NCBI GenBank assembly: GCA_963794605.1
Contig: CAWCEN010000004.1
Span: forward strand, 124,001-188,000
Reading direction: 5' to 3'
Source of the DNA: VAXT01 sp963794605
GTDB taxonomy: Bacteria; Actinomycetota; Thermoleophilia; Gaiellales; Gaiellaceae
DNA length: 64,000 bases
The translations under genes were made by a program, and so were the position numbers. A model generated the notes under the pieces. That model had not been told where the DNA came from. It made no database searches and saw only the letters and a program-made list of their open reading frames with translations. Shown here one piece after another: positions 42,027 to 49,117 of this stretch; position 1 is the stretch's first letter; the number at the start of each line of letters is the position of its first letter.

Positions 42027-42705
42027 GCTCCCGGAGCGAGGCGACCTCCTCCTCGGTCAGTTCTCGCCAGCGACCCGGCTCGATGCCGTCGACGGTGAGC
42101 CCCGCGTAGCGGCTGCGGTGCAGGCGGGTGACCGGGTGGCCGACCGCTTCGAGCATGCGCTTGACCTGGTGCTTGCGGCCTTCGTGGATCGAGAGCTCGA
42201 CGAGAGACGGGCCGAGCCGGCGTGCGACTGCGGGCGCCGTCGGGCCGTCTTCGAGCTCGACGCCGCGCTCGAGTGTGGCCAGCGCTTCGTCAGAGGGCTC
42301 GCCTTCGACCTCCGCCTCGTAGATCTTCTCCACCTCGTAGCGCGGGTGCGCGAGCCGGTGCGCCAGCTCGCCGTCGTTCGTGAGCAGGAGCGCGCCGGTC
42401 GTGTCCGCGTCGAGCCGGCCGACGGGAACGACGCGTGACTCGTGCTCGACGAGGTCGACGACCGTGGGCCGCCCGTGCGGGTCGCTCGCGGTCGTGACCA
42501 CGCCGGCCGGCTTGTGCAGAAGGACGTACGCGAGGGCCTGCGGCAGGAGGAGCTGCCCGTCGAGATCAACGACGTCGCCTTCCTTGACGTACGTGCTCAG
42601 GCCCGCGGTGACGCCGTTGACGCGGATGCGGCCCCGCTTGATCAGCTCGTCTGCGCCCCGCCGCGAGGCGACGCCTGTGCGTGCGAGGTAGGCGTTCAAC
42701 CGCAT
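42010..42705 (-). CDS. rluB: 23S rRNA pseudouridine synthase (RluB/RsuA family)
   Basis: The 231-residue protein has an N-terminal S4 RNA-binding domain (RLNAYLARTGVASRRGADELI). A RsuA/RluB catalytic domain follows, with the Asp in VGRLDADTTGALLLTNDG and EGRKHQVKRMLEAVGH. It converts a uridine in rRNA to pseudouridine. It is next to scpB and scpA, a very common bacterial arrangement, after a 114-nt gap that holds nothing clear. Confidence 0.93.
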   Translation of the reverse strand: MRLNAYLARTGVASRRGADELIKRGRIRVNGVTAGLSTYVKEGDVVDLDGQLLLPQALAYVLLHKPAGVVTTASDPHGRPTVVDLVEHESRVVPVGRLDADTTGALLLTNDGELAHRLAHPRYEVEKIYEAEVEGEPSDEALATLERGVELEDGPTAPAVARRLGPSLVELSIHEGRKHQVKRMLEAVGHPVTRLHRSRYAGLTVDGIEPGRWRELTEEEVASLRELTRRT

Positions 42706-42819
42706 GTCGAAAGTTTCACTCCTGCCACGATCCAGTCACCCACGCGTGCGGATTTCGCAATTAGGATCGCATTGGGGAGGAGGTCGGGGGTACCGCGTAA
42801 GAGAGTCGTACGGAGAGCG

Positions 42820-43416
42820 TCAGGCGGGACGGCGCTCGGCGAGCGACTCGAGCCGCCCGCGGAGCTGCTCGGCGTCACCACCGAAGTCGTCCAGCCGCGG
42901 CAACTCGGCCAGGCTCTCCAGACCGAAGACGCGCTCGAAGAGCGGCGTCACCCGATACCGCACCGCACCCAGGTCGCCGCGCCCGGCCTCCGCGATCAGG
43001 CCGCGCTCGACCAGCCCCGCCACGACCGAGTCGACCGCGACGCCGCGCCAGCGTGCGATCTCCGGCCGCGAGCACGGACCCATGTACGCGACCACCGCGA
43101 GCGTCTCCAACGCCGCCTGCGAGAGGTTCCGCTCCACGGGACGCTCGAAGAGCCGCCCGCACGCCTCGGCGGCCTCCCGCGACGCGCGGAACGCCCAGCC
43201 GCCCGCGACCTGCTCCAGCACGATCCCGCTCCGACCCTCGCGATACCGGTCGCCGAGCAGCCCGAGCGCCGTCTCGACGCGCTCGGCTTCGTCCGCACAC
43301 GCCTCAGCAATCGCATCGACGGTCAGCGGCTGCGAGGCGACGACGAGCAGCGCCTCGATCGTCCGCGCGAGCGAATCGAGCGGGTTGGCCTGGATCAGGC
43401 GGAGCGGACGTTCCAT
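42820..43416 (-). CDS. scpB: Segregation and condensation protein B
   Basis: A 198-residue protein with two winged-helix domains. It begins IEALLVVASQPLTVDAIAEAC and has AALETLAVVAYMGPCSRPEIARWRG, the most conserved ScpB block. It binds ScpA and the SMC complex to organise chromosomes. It overlaps scpA by 22 nt. Confidence 0.93.
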   Translation of the reverse strand: MERPLRLIQANPLDSLARTIEALLVVASQPLTVDAIAEACADEAERVETALGLLGDRYREGRSGIVLEQVAGGWAFRASREAAEACGRLFERPVERNLSQAALETLAVVAYMGPCSRPEIARWRGVAVDSVVAGLVERGLIAEAGRGDLGAVRYRVTPLFERVFGLESLAELPRLDDFGGDAEQLRGRLESLAERRPA

Positions 43417-44144
43417 GTGACCTCCTCCTCGACGACTCCGCGGGACACGCGAATCGGCGCGAACGGCGCTGCCTGCTCGAGCGTGATCTCGTCGGCCCGC
43501 CGCAGCTCGAGCAGGGCGAGAAATGCGACCGCCTGCTCGACCCGCGTCAGCCCCGCGACCTCGTGGTCGAAATCGAACCGCTGACGGCGCCCGAGCACGG
43601 CCCGGAACTGCTCCAGGAACCGTGACACGGGCGGGAACCGCAGCTCAAGATGCGCGAGCGACACCTCCGGCGGTTCGGCGACCAACGCCTGCAGCAACAC
43701 CGCCAGCGCGGCCGGATCCTGAGGCGCCAACCTCCGCTCCCCGCGCGGCGCCAATGGTGCGGGGCCGAGCCGGAAGAAACGATCCCGCTCCGAGGCGAGC
43801 CGCTCCGCCAGCCACTCCGCAGCGCCCTTGATCCTCCGGTACTCCTCAAGGCGCCGCGCCAGCTCTTCCGCCGCCTCACCGGGCTCGAGATCCTCGAGCT
43901 CCGCCTCACCCGCGAACAGGCTGCGCGCCTTCAGCTCGAGCAGCGCCGCGACGAGGACGAGGAACTCCCCGCATGCGTCGAGATCGAGCTCCTCACGCTC
44001 GGCGAGCCGCTCGACGAACGCAAGCACGATCCCGGCCACGTCGACCTCGGCCAGCGGCAGCTCCTCCCGAAGGACGAGGGTCAGAAGCAGGTCGAACGGG
44101 CCCTCGAACGCGTCGAGGTCGAGCTCCAATTCTCGGACGCTCAC
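43395..44144 (-). CDS. scpA: Segregation and condensation protein A (kleisin)
   Basis: About 249 residues from the GTG at 44144, chosen because the protein then begins just before LDLDAFEGPFDLLLTLV, the family start, 10 nt after the lgt stop. An alternative GTG at 44183 would overlap lgt. The N-terminal SMC-neck helices, LLELKARSLF and the C-terminal winged helix (TRVEQAVAFLALLELRR) are visible. With ScpB it bridges the SMC heads. Confidence 0.92.
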   Translation of the reverse strand: MSVRELELDLDAFEGPFDLLLTLVLREELPLAEVDVAGIVLAFVERLAEREELDLDACGEFLVLVAALLELKARSLFAGEAELEDLEPGEAAEELARRLEEYRRIKGAAEWLAERLASERDRFFRLGPAPLAPRGERRLAPQDPAALAVLLQALVAEPPEVSLAHLELRFPPVSRFLEQFRAVLGRRQRFDFDHEVAGLTRVEQAVAFLALLELRRADEITLEQAAPFAPIRVSRGVVEEEVTWNVRSA

Positions 44145-44154
44145 CGCCCGCAGG

Positions 44155-45039
44155 CTAATTTCCGGGTCGGACGCGCCTTCCACGAGGGATTGCCATTCTC
44201 GGCCCGCGGTCCGGGTCCTCCTCGCCCCCCTTGCGCCGCCACGACTTGAACTTCCCGCCGAAGAACTGCCACCAGATGAAGAACGCGGTCGAGAGCACGA
44301 ACAGGATCAGCGAGACCCACGCGTTCAGCCGCAAACCGGCGATCTCGTGTGCGGGATCGATCCGCAGCAGCTCCTCGAAGAACCGCCCGAACGTGTAGAA
44401 GGACACGTAGAGCGCGAACAAGCCGGGCGCGCGGATGCGCCACCGCCAGTCGATCAGCAACAGCACCCCGACCATCGATAGGTCGTAGATCAGCTCGTAG
44501 AGAAAGGTCGGGTGGAAGGTCGAGTACTGCTCGTAGCCCTGCACGCGATGGTCGATGTCGATCTCGAGCCCCCACGGCAGGTCGGTCGGCTTCCCGTACA
44601 GCTCCTGGTTGAACCAGTTGCCGATCCGCCCGATGCCTTGCGCGAGGAGCAGGCCAGGCGCCGCCGCGTCCATCATCCGGGTCACGCTCTCGCCGCTCCG
44701 GTAGACGACGATCGCCCCCGCGATGCACCCGAAGAGGATCCCGCCCCAGACGCCGAGGCCGCCCTTCCAGACCTCGAAGATACCCTTCCACTTCGGGTCG
44801 GGCACCTCGCCCCAGCTCGTGACGTCGTGGTAGAGCCGGGCGCCGACGATCCCGACCGCAACGCCCCACACCGCCACGCGGAAAATGAGATCCCAGTCGC
44901 CGCCTCGATTGACCCAGCGCACGCCCGTCAGGGCGACGCACGCCGCGATCGCGACGAGGAGCGTCAGCCCGTACATGTGCAGGACGAGCGGCCCGATGTC
45001 GATCGTGCCGGCGTGCGGCGAGGGGATCGAGGCGATCAC
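44155..45039 (-). CDS. lgt: Prolipoprotein diacylglyceryl transferase
   Basis: A 294-residue membrane enzyme with about seven helices. The signature GRIGNWFNQELYG (about residue 138) and HPTFLYELIYD are present. It moves diacylglyceryl from phosphatidylglycerol to the lipobox Cys of prelipoproteins; the window itself encodes one such lipoprotein (10997-12511). The C-terminal tail is basic and low-complexity (GRRVRPGN). Confidence 0.95.
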   Translation of the reverse strand: MIASIPSPHAGTIDIGPLVLHMYGLTLLVAIAACVALTGVRWVNRGGDWDLIFRVAVWGVAVGIVGARLYHDVTSWGEVPDPKWKGIFEVWKGGLGVWGGILFGCIAGAIVVYRSGESVTRMMDAAAPGLLLAQGIGRIGNWFNQELYGKPTDLPWGLEIDIDHRVQGYEQYSTFHPTFLYELIYDLSMVGVLLLIDWRWRIRAPGLFALYVSFYTFGRFFEELLRIDPAHEIAGLRLNAWVSLILFVLSTAFFIWWQFFGGKFKSWRRKGGEEDPDRGPRMAIPRGRRVRPGN

Positions 45040-45077
45040 GGGCAGGGATTCTGCCGGGATGCCAGGACGCCTGCTAG

Positions 45078-45281
45078 CTAGAGCAGGATTCTGAGGGCAA
45101 GATCCGCTGGGCAGCCACGCTCGAGCAAGTCGACTGCGACATGCAGATCAACATCGTGTCGCACCGCAAGTCGACCAGCTGCACGCGGCTCGTACCCGGC
45201 ACGCTCGAGCTCTTCCGCTCGCCAACGCTCGATGCGCTCCATCTCCGTTGGATCCGCCAGGGTGATGTCAGTGACCGCCAC
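45078..45281 (-). CDS. Small conserved hypothetical protein
   Basis: A 67-residue soluble protein with the pattern RIERWRAEELERAGYE, then AVRHDVDLHVAVDLLERGCP and LALRIL. Similar short proteins are frequent in Thermoleophilia-like genomes, from memory rather than a search. It looks like two helices joined by a short turn, with one Cys. It follows lgt's promoter side by 38 nt, divergent to nothing. Function unknown. Confidence 0.65.
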   Translation of the reverse strand: MAVTDITLADPTEMERIERWRAEELERAGYEPRAAGRLAVRHDVDLHVAVDLLERGCPADLALRILL

Positions 45282-45373
45282 GCTGTCCTTTCTCGCCGAT
45301 TGCCCTCATTGTTCGGTCAGACGACAGGAGCGGATCTCCCTATAGGGGGTGATTTCCACTTTTCACAAAAGCT

Positions 45374-46084
45374 TTACGAGGCGGTGCGCGCGATCCGCAC
45401 CGCTTCGTCTTTTGTGAAACCGCCCTCGAGCCGGAGCGTGACGTCGCCGACCTGCCAGACGAGCGTGTTCCGAGCCAGGCGCGCATGGCTCTCACGGAAC
45501 CGGCCGTCGCGGTCCTGGAACATGACCACGTGCGGGCCCTGGAACCACACGCCCGCGTCGCCGATCCTCACTCGCTCGACCTGCGTGTCGCCGTCGATGA
45601 CCTTCTCGATGTAGCTCCGCCCCGTGAACTCGGTCAGCAGCAGTCGGACGTTGGACGGCGTCCCCCAAAGGAGGGAGAGCTTGCCGCCGGGGAGCGATTC
45701 GCTTACCCAGACGCTGTCCGGCTCGCTGTCCGGCTCGCTATCCGGGACACGCAGCCACGGCGCGCGGCGCTTGGCCTCGTCGAGCGTGACCTGCTTCCCT
45801 AGGTCGAGTCGGCCTTGAGCGGGCACCTCCGGCAGCTTCTCGACCCGGACGACGCTGACGTTCCGCAGGCCGAGCCAATCGAGGATCGTCGAACGCGACT
45901 GCGGTACTGCAAGCACAGCTGCGATCGCAGCGACGACGACGACCGCAAGCGCAATCGCCACGGGGCGCCGCGAGAAGCGAGGCGGTCGTTCGAGGCGGTC
46001 GCGGATCGCCGACGCAAAATCGGGGGTCGGCGGAAACGCCACGTCGCGCCCGAGTTCCCGAAGCGCAGTCCCGAGCTCAGCCAT
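45374..46084 (-). CDS. Probable anti-sigma factor / membrane-anchored partner of the ECF sigma factor
   Basis: The 236-residue protein has a cytoplasmic N-terminus of about 40 residues, one membrane helix (VAIALAVVVVAAIAAVLAV) and an extracytoplasmic C-terminal domain with DUF4367-like character (LPGGKLSLLWG, GVWFQGPHVVMFQDRDG). It overlaps the ECF sigma gene by 8 nt. No HxxxCxxC zinc motif is present, so it would not be a ZAS-type anti-sigma factor. A threefold DSEP repeat lies near residues 115-125, from a 12-nt tandem repeat at about 45717-45752. Its role is inferred from position and topology. Confidence 0.7.
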   Translation of the reverse strand: MAELGTALRELGRDVAFPPTPDFASAIRDRLERPPRFSRRPVAIALAVVVVAAIAAVLAVPQSRSTILDWLGLRNVSVVRVEKLPEVPAQGRLDLGKQVTLDEAKRRAPWLRVPDSEPDSEPDSVWVSESLPGGKLSLLWGTPSNVRLLLTEFTGRSYIEKVIDGDTQVERVRIGDAGVWFQGPHVVMFQDRDGRFRESHARLARNTLVWQVGDVTLRLEGGFTKDEAVRIARTAS

Positions 46085-46625
46085 ACGCCTCCCTCAGATG
46101 CGCGAGCGCACGCGAGGTGCGCGACTTGACCGTGCCGAGCCGAACGTCCAGTGCCGCGGCAGTCTCCTCCTCCGACAGCTCGAGGAAGAAGCGGCACGCG
46201 ATCACGAGCCGCTCCTCCTCGCGCAGACCGTTGACCGCTTCCAGGAGACGCTCCCGATCCTCGCCGGCGAGCACGACGCCCTCGGGGGACGGAGCCGCGC
46301 CCCCCGAGGATTCTTCGGTGGCGGCGCGCAGCGAGAGGGCCGCGCGGCGCCCAGCGGAGCGACGGCGATTCCGTGCCTCGTTGGCCACGATCCGGAGCAG
46401 CCACGGCCGAAACGGCGAGCCCGAACGAAAGCGTCCGAGCGCGCGATACGCCTTGACGAACGCCTCCTGAGCAGCCTCTTCGGCGTCGCTCGCATTCCCT
46501 GCGACGACGTACGCGGTGCGAAACGCGATCCCCTGATGTGCACGCACGAGCTCCTCATAGGCGCCTTTGTCTCCGCGACGAGCCCGCTCCACGAGCTCGC
46601 TGTCTTCAGGTGGCCGGCTCACCAC
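46077..46625 (-). CDS. ECF-type RNA polymerase sigma factor
   Basis: A 182-residue sigma-70 family protein begins at GTG. Region 2 (about 10-75) has EELVRAHQGIAFRTAYVV and EAFVKAYRALGRFR; region 4 (about 125-180) has LELSEEETAAALDVRLGTVKSRTSRALAHLR. The linker is Ala/Ser/Gly-rich. The partner gene downstream overlaps by 8 nt. An ECF-like -35 (GGAAC) on the minus strand at about 46664-46660 suggests autoregulation. Confidence 0.93.
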   Translation of the reverse strand: MVSRPPEDSELVERARRGDKGAYEELVRAHQGIAFRTAYVVAGNASDAEEAAQEAFVKAYRALGRFRSGSPFRPWLLRIVANEARNRRRSAGRRAALSLRAATEESSGGAAPSPEGVVLAGEDRERLLEAVNGLREEERLVIACRFFLELSEEETAAALDVRLGTVKSRTSRALAHLREAYG

Positions 46626-46668
46626 GTTTGTTGGCTACTACACCCCAATCCCTATTAGGGTTCCAAGC
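46626..46668. promoter_or_regulatory. Divergent promoter region, ECF sigma and monooxygenase-like gene
   Basis: The 43-nt gap has a minus-strand GGAACC followed 16 nt later by TGTAGT, an ECF-like layout, and a plus-strand TTGGCT-N16-TATTAG. The near-palindrome CCCTATTAGGG (46650-46660) lies in the overlap. A related CCCTATAGGG occurs at 45338-45347 downstream of the sigma/partner pair. Confidence 0.4.
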
Positions 46669-46974
46669 ATGTTCGCCAGAGTCGCACGGTACGAGGTCGA
46701 GCCCGGCCGGACGCAAGAAGCGATCGACGCGTTCCACGACGCGGTTAGCCAACTCGAGGGAACGCAGGGCCTCAAGGGAGGCTACGTGTGCGTGGACTAC
46801 GAGGACGGCGCCATCATGTCGATGACGCTGTGGGAGAACCGCATGGCGATGGACGAGAGCGAGCGCGTTGCCGCAGGGTTGCGGCAGGACGCCGCGAAGC
46901 GGGTCGATGGCAGAGTCGTCTCGGTGCAGTCCCTCGACGTCGCGATCGAGATCGGCACAGCAGTCCGCAGCTAG
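46669..46974 (+). CDS. ABM-type dimeric alpha/beta-barrel protein
   Basis: A 101-residue protein beginning MFARVARYEVEPGRTQEAIDAF is typical of antibiotic-biosynthesis-monooxygenase-like and stress-responsive small barrels. GLKGGYVCVDYEDGAIMSMTLWE is the conserved central strand region. Members bind heme, quinones or polyketides, or simply resemble such enzymes; no catalytic set is obvious here. The ATG at 46669 diverges from the sigma gene. Confidence 0.75.
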   Translation: MFARVARYEVEPGRTQEAIDAFHDAVSQLEGTQGLKGGYVCVDYEDGAIMSMTLWENRMAMDESERVAAGLRQDAAKRVDGRVVSVQSLDVAIEIGTAVRS

Positions 46975-46998
46975 TCGGGAACGGCCAGAACAGCGGCG

Positions 46999-47610
46999 TT
47001 ACGCGTTCGAGTACTCGAACAGCGAGTACACCGCGTGCCGTTGTGCCAGATCCCAGCTCATCTCGGGCAGGTCGATCTGAAAGCGCTCGCTCTCGGCGAT
47101 CTCGCCGTCCCGCCAGATGAACCCGGTCGTCTTGACGATGCGCACGTCGTTCTCGTCGCCAGTTACGGGGTTCGTCAGCGGCGTCATCTGGTTCTCGGTC
47201 ACTCCGGCGACTGCGACTCGTGATCGCTTCCCGTCGACGGAGATGTCGATCGCGGCGCGCTCGACCGCAGTCGGCTCGTCGAGCGTCGAGTTGAAGATCT
47301 CAAACAGCCCGTAGCCCTCCTCCCCGCGCCAGATCCGCGCGAGCGCCTCGTACTGCTCGTCGTTCTGCGCATCGACGTAGGCGCGCCCGCGCCCGCCCTT
47401 GTCGTGGATCGGGCCCGGCCACCAGAGCGCCCAGGAGACCTTGGCGCCTGCAAGGTCGACCCCGTCCCGGGAGCCCTCCTCGATCACGTGGCTGATCACG
47501 GCCTGGCAGTTGCCCTCGGGCGAGCTCGGGAGCCCGCGGAAGTTGCAGCCGCAGCCCGGGTCGCAGTTGCAGAACTCGAGGTACGTGCCGCGGATCCGCC
47601 AGTCGGCCAC
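46999..47610 (-). CDS. DUF1326 domain protein
   Basis: The 203-residue protein starts (GTG) with the DUF1326 pattern: YLEFCNCDPGCGCNF, then WALWWPGPIHDKGGRGRAYVD and FNSTLDEPTAVERAAIDI. The N-terminal Cys cluster (CxCxxxCxC) could bind metal. The biochemical function of the family is not known to me. It is convergent with the barrel protein at 46669-46974, 25 nt away. Confidence 0.88.
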   Translation of the reverse strand: MADWRIRGTYLEFCNCDPGCGCNFRGLPSSPEGNCQAVISHVIEEGSRDGVDLAGAKVSWALWWPGPIHDKGGRGRAYVDAQNDEQYEALARIWRGEEGYGLFEIFNSTLDEPTAVERAAIDISVDGKRSRVAVAGVTENQMTPLTNPVTGDENDVRIVKTTGFIWRDGEIAESERFQIDLPEMSWDLAQRHAVYSLFEYSNA

Positions 47611-47639
47611 GCGGGGATTGTGCCGGAATCGCCCCTCGC

Positions 47640-47666
47640 GTTTGCCAAGACCCCGCCTCCGGGTAG
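47640..47666 (+). promoter_or_regulatory. SigB/SigF-like promoter before the PRC-barrel cluster
   Basis: GTTT (47640-47643), a 17-nt spacer and GGGTAG (47661-47666) match the general-stress sigma pattern GTTT-N15-17-GGGTA of Actinobacteria. It lies 42 nt before the ATG at 47708. Confidence 0.5.
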
Positions 47667-47707
47667 GTCTTACTTCGCCTTACGTCGCACTAGACAGAGG
47701 AGGGGTC

Positions 47708-48277
47708 ATGCCTACATGGGCTTGGATCGTCCTAGTCGTGGTCGCAGCGCTCGTGGTGATCGGAGCGATCGCGGCATGGACACAACAACGCAAGAGGTCG
47801 CACCTCCAGGAACGGTTCGGCTCGGAGTACGACCGGACCGTGTCGGAGGCGGGTGAGCGCCGGGCCGCGGAGAAGGAGCTCGCCGACCGAGAGCGCAAGC
47901 GCGAACAGCTCGACATCGTGCCGCTCTCGCCAGAGGCGCAGGCGAGGTACACGGCCTCGTGGGAAGGCGTCCAGAGTCACTTTGTCGACGACCCTTCCGG
48001 CGCTTTGACCAAGGCCGATCGGCTCGTGACGGAGGTGATGCGAGACCGGGGGTACCCGATCGACGAGTTCGATCAGCGGGCGGCGGACATCTCCGTCGAC
48101 CATCCAGACGTCGTCGAGAACTACCGGGCCGCACATGCCGTCTACGTGAAGGCGAGCAACAGCAATGGGTCGGCAGGGACGGAGGATCTTCGGCAGGGCT
48201 TCGTCCATTACCGAGCGCTCTTCACCGAGTTGCTCGAGAAAAACGAGACGGCAGCCCGAGAGGAGGCGAACCGATGA
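47708..48277 (+). CDS. Membrane-anchored hypothetical protein, first of a stress-type trio
   Basis: About 189 residues from ATG 47708, with AGAGGAGGGG upstream. One N-terminal helix (WAWIVLVVVAALVVIGAIAAW) anchors a basic linker (QQRKRSHLQERFG) and a soluble helical domain. The domain part YTASWEGVQSHFVDDPSGALTKADRLV and GTEDLRQGFVHYRALFTELL recurs in the next gene product, so the two are paralogous partners. It overlaps that gene by 4 nt. The function is not known. Confidence 0.8.
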   Translation: MPTWAWIVLVVVAALVVIGAIAAWTQQRKRSHLQERFGSEYDRTVSEAGERRAAEKELADRERKREQLDIVPLSPEAQARYTASWEGVQSHFVDDPSGALTKADRLVTEVMRDRGYPIDEFDQRAADISVDHPDVVENYRAAHAVYVKASNSNGSAGTEDLRQGFVHYRALFTELLEKNETAAREEANR

Positions 48278-48658
48278 CGACCGACCAACAGCAGCAGCAA
48301 GACGCAGCAGGAACAGCAAGAGCAGCAGGAGCAGGAGGAGCAGGCACGGCAGGGGACGAGAAGGGACGAGGCGCAGGACGGCCAGGAGGATCAGGCGCTC
48401 TTCGCCGACGACGAGGCTCAGAGCTTCCGATCGAGGTGGGAAGAAGTCCAGCGTGGGTTCGTCGACGAGCCGCGCGAGTCGGTCCAGAAGGCGGACGACC
48501 TAGTCTCGGATCTCGTCGAGAGGCTGACGAACGGCTTCGCCGAGACCCGATCGGGGCTAGAGGAGCAGTGGAACAAGGGCGAGGAAGCCTCGACCGAGGA
48601 CCTTCGCGTGGCCCTGACCCGATACCGCGCGTTCTTCCAGCGCTTGCTGAAAGTCTAG
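48274..48658 (+). CDS. Gln-rich soluble paralogue of the preceding protein, frameshifted
   Basis: Starts at ATG 48274 within the previous stop. After MTTDQQQQ the frame shifts by one base in the CAG-rich run (about 48284-48302). The true continuation is a QQEQQEQEEQA tract, then ALFADDEAQSFRSRWEEVQRG and TEDLRVALTRYRAFFQRLLKV to the TAG at 48656-48658, about 127 residues. It repeats the domain of the membrane-anchored neighbour (EEVQRGFVDEP versus EGVQSHFVDDP). The repeat run could be prone to slippage or sequencing error. Function unknown. Confidence 0.7.
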
Positions 48659-48667
48659 AGGAAGACG

Positions 48668-49057
48668 ATGAACAGCGATCTGTGGACATATCCCGAGACC
48701 GTCGGCCGGATGGACCTGACTGGATTCGACGTTGAAGCGGTCGACGGGTCGATTGGCAAGGTTGACGAGGCCACTCAGAACGTCGGCGAGAGTTACATCG
48801 TCGTCGACACCGGGGTCTGGATCTTCGGCAAGAAGGTGCTGCTACCAGCTGGCACCGTCGAGCGTGTCGACCGAGACGAAGACAAGGTGTATATCGATCG
48901 GACGAAGGACGAGATCGAGAATGCGCCCGAGTTCGACAAGGACCACTACCGCGAGGACGACTATCGCTCGACGGTCGGCGACTACTACGCGGGGGGAAGC
49001 AAGGACGACGCGGGCGATGACACGCGCGAGGCGGAGGAAGTAGGCGAGCGGAACTGA
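48668..49057 (+). CDS. PRC-barrel domain protein
   Basis: A 129-residue acidic protein with a PRC-barrel from about residue 15 (GFDVEAVDGSIGKVDEATQN, SYIVVDTGVWIFGKKVLLPAG). A disordered, Asp/Glu-rich tail (DDAGDDTREAEEVGERN) follows. AGAGGAAGACG precedes the ATG. PRC-barrels occur in photosynthetic reaction centres, RimM and many stress-induced actinobacterial proteins. It closes the three-gene cluster behind the SigB-like promoter. Confidence 0.85.
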   Translation: MNSDLWTYPETVGRMDLTGFDVEAVDGSIGKVDEATQNVGESYIVVDTGVWIFGKKVLLPAGTVERVDRDEDKVYIDRTKDEIENAPEFDKDHYREDDYRSTVGDYYAGGSKDDAGDDTREAEEVGERN

Positions 49058-49117
49058 CCACGCCGGACTGGGGGAGCGAGCGCCGAGATGGTGGCGCTCG
49101 CTTTCCCACCGGCTCGG

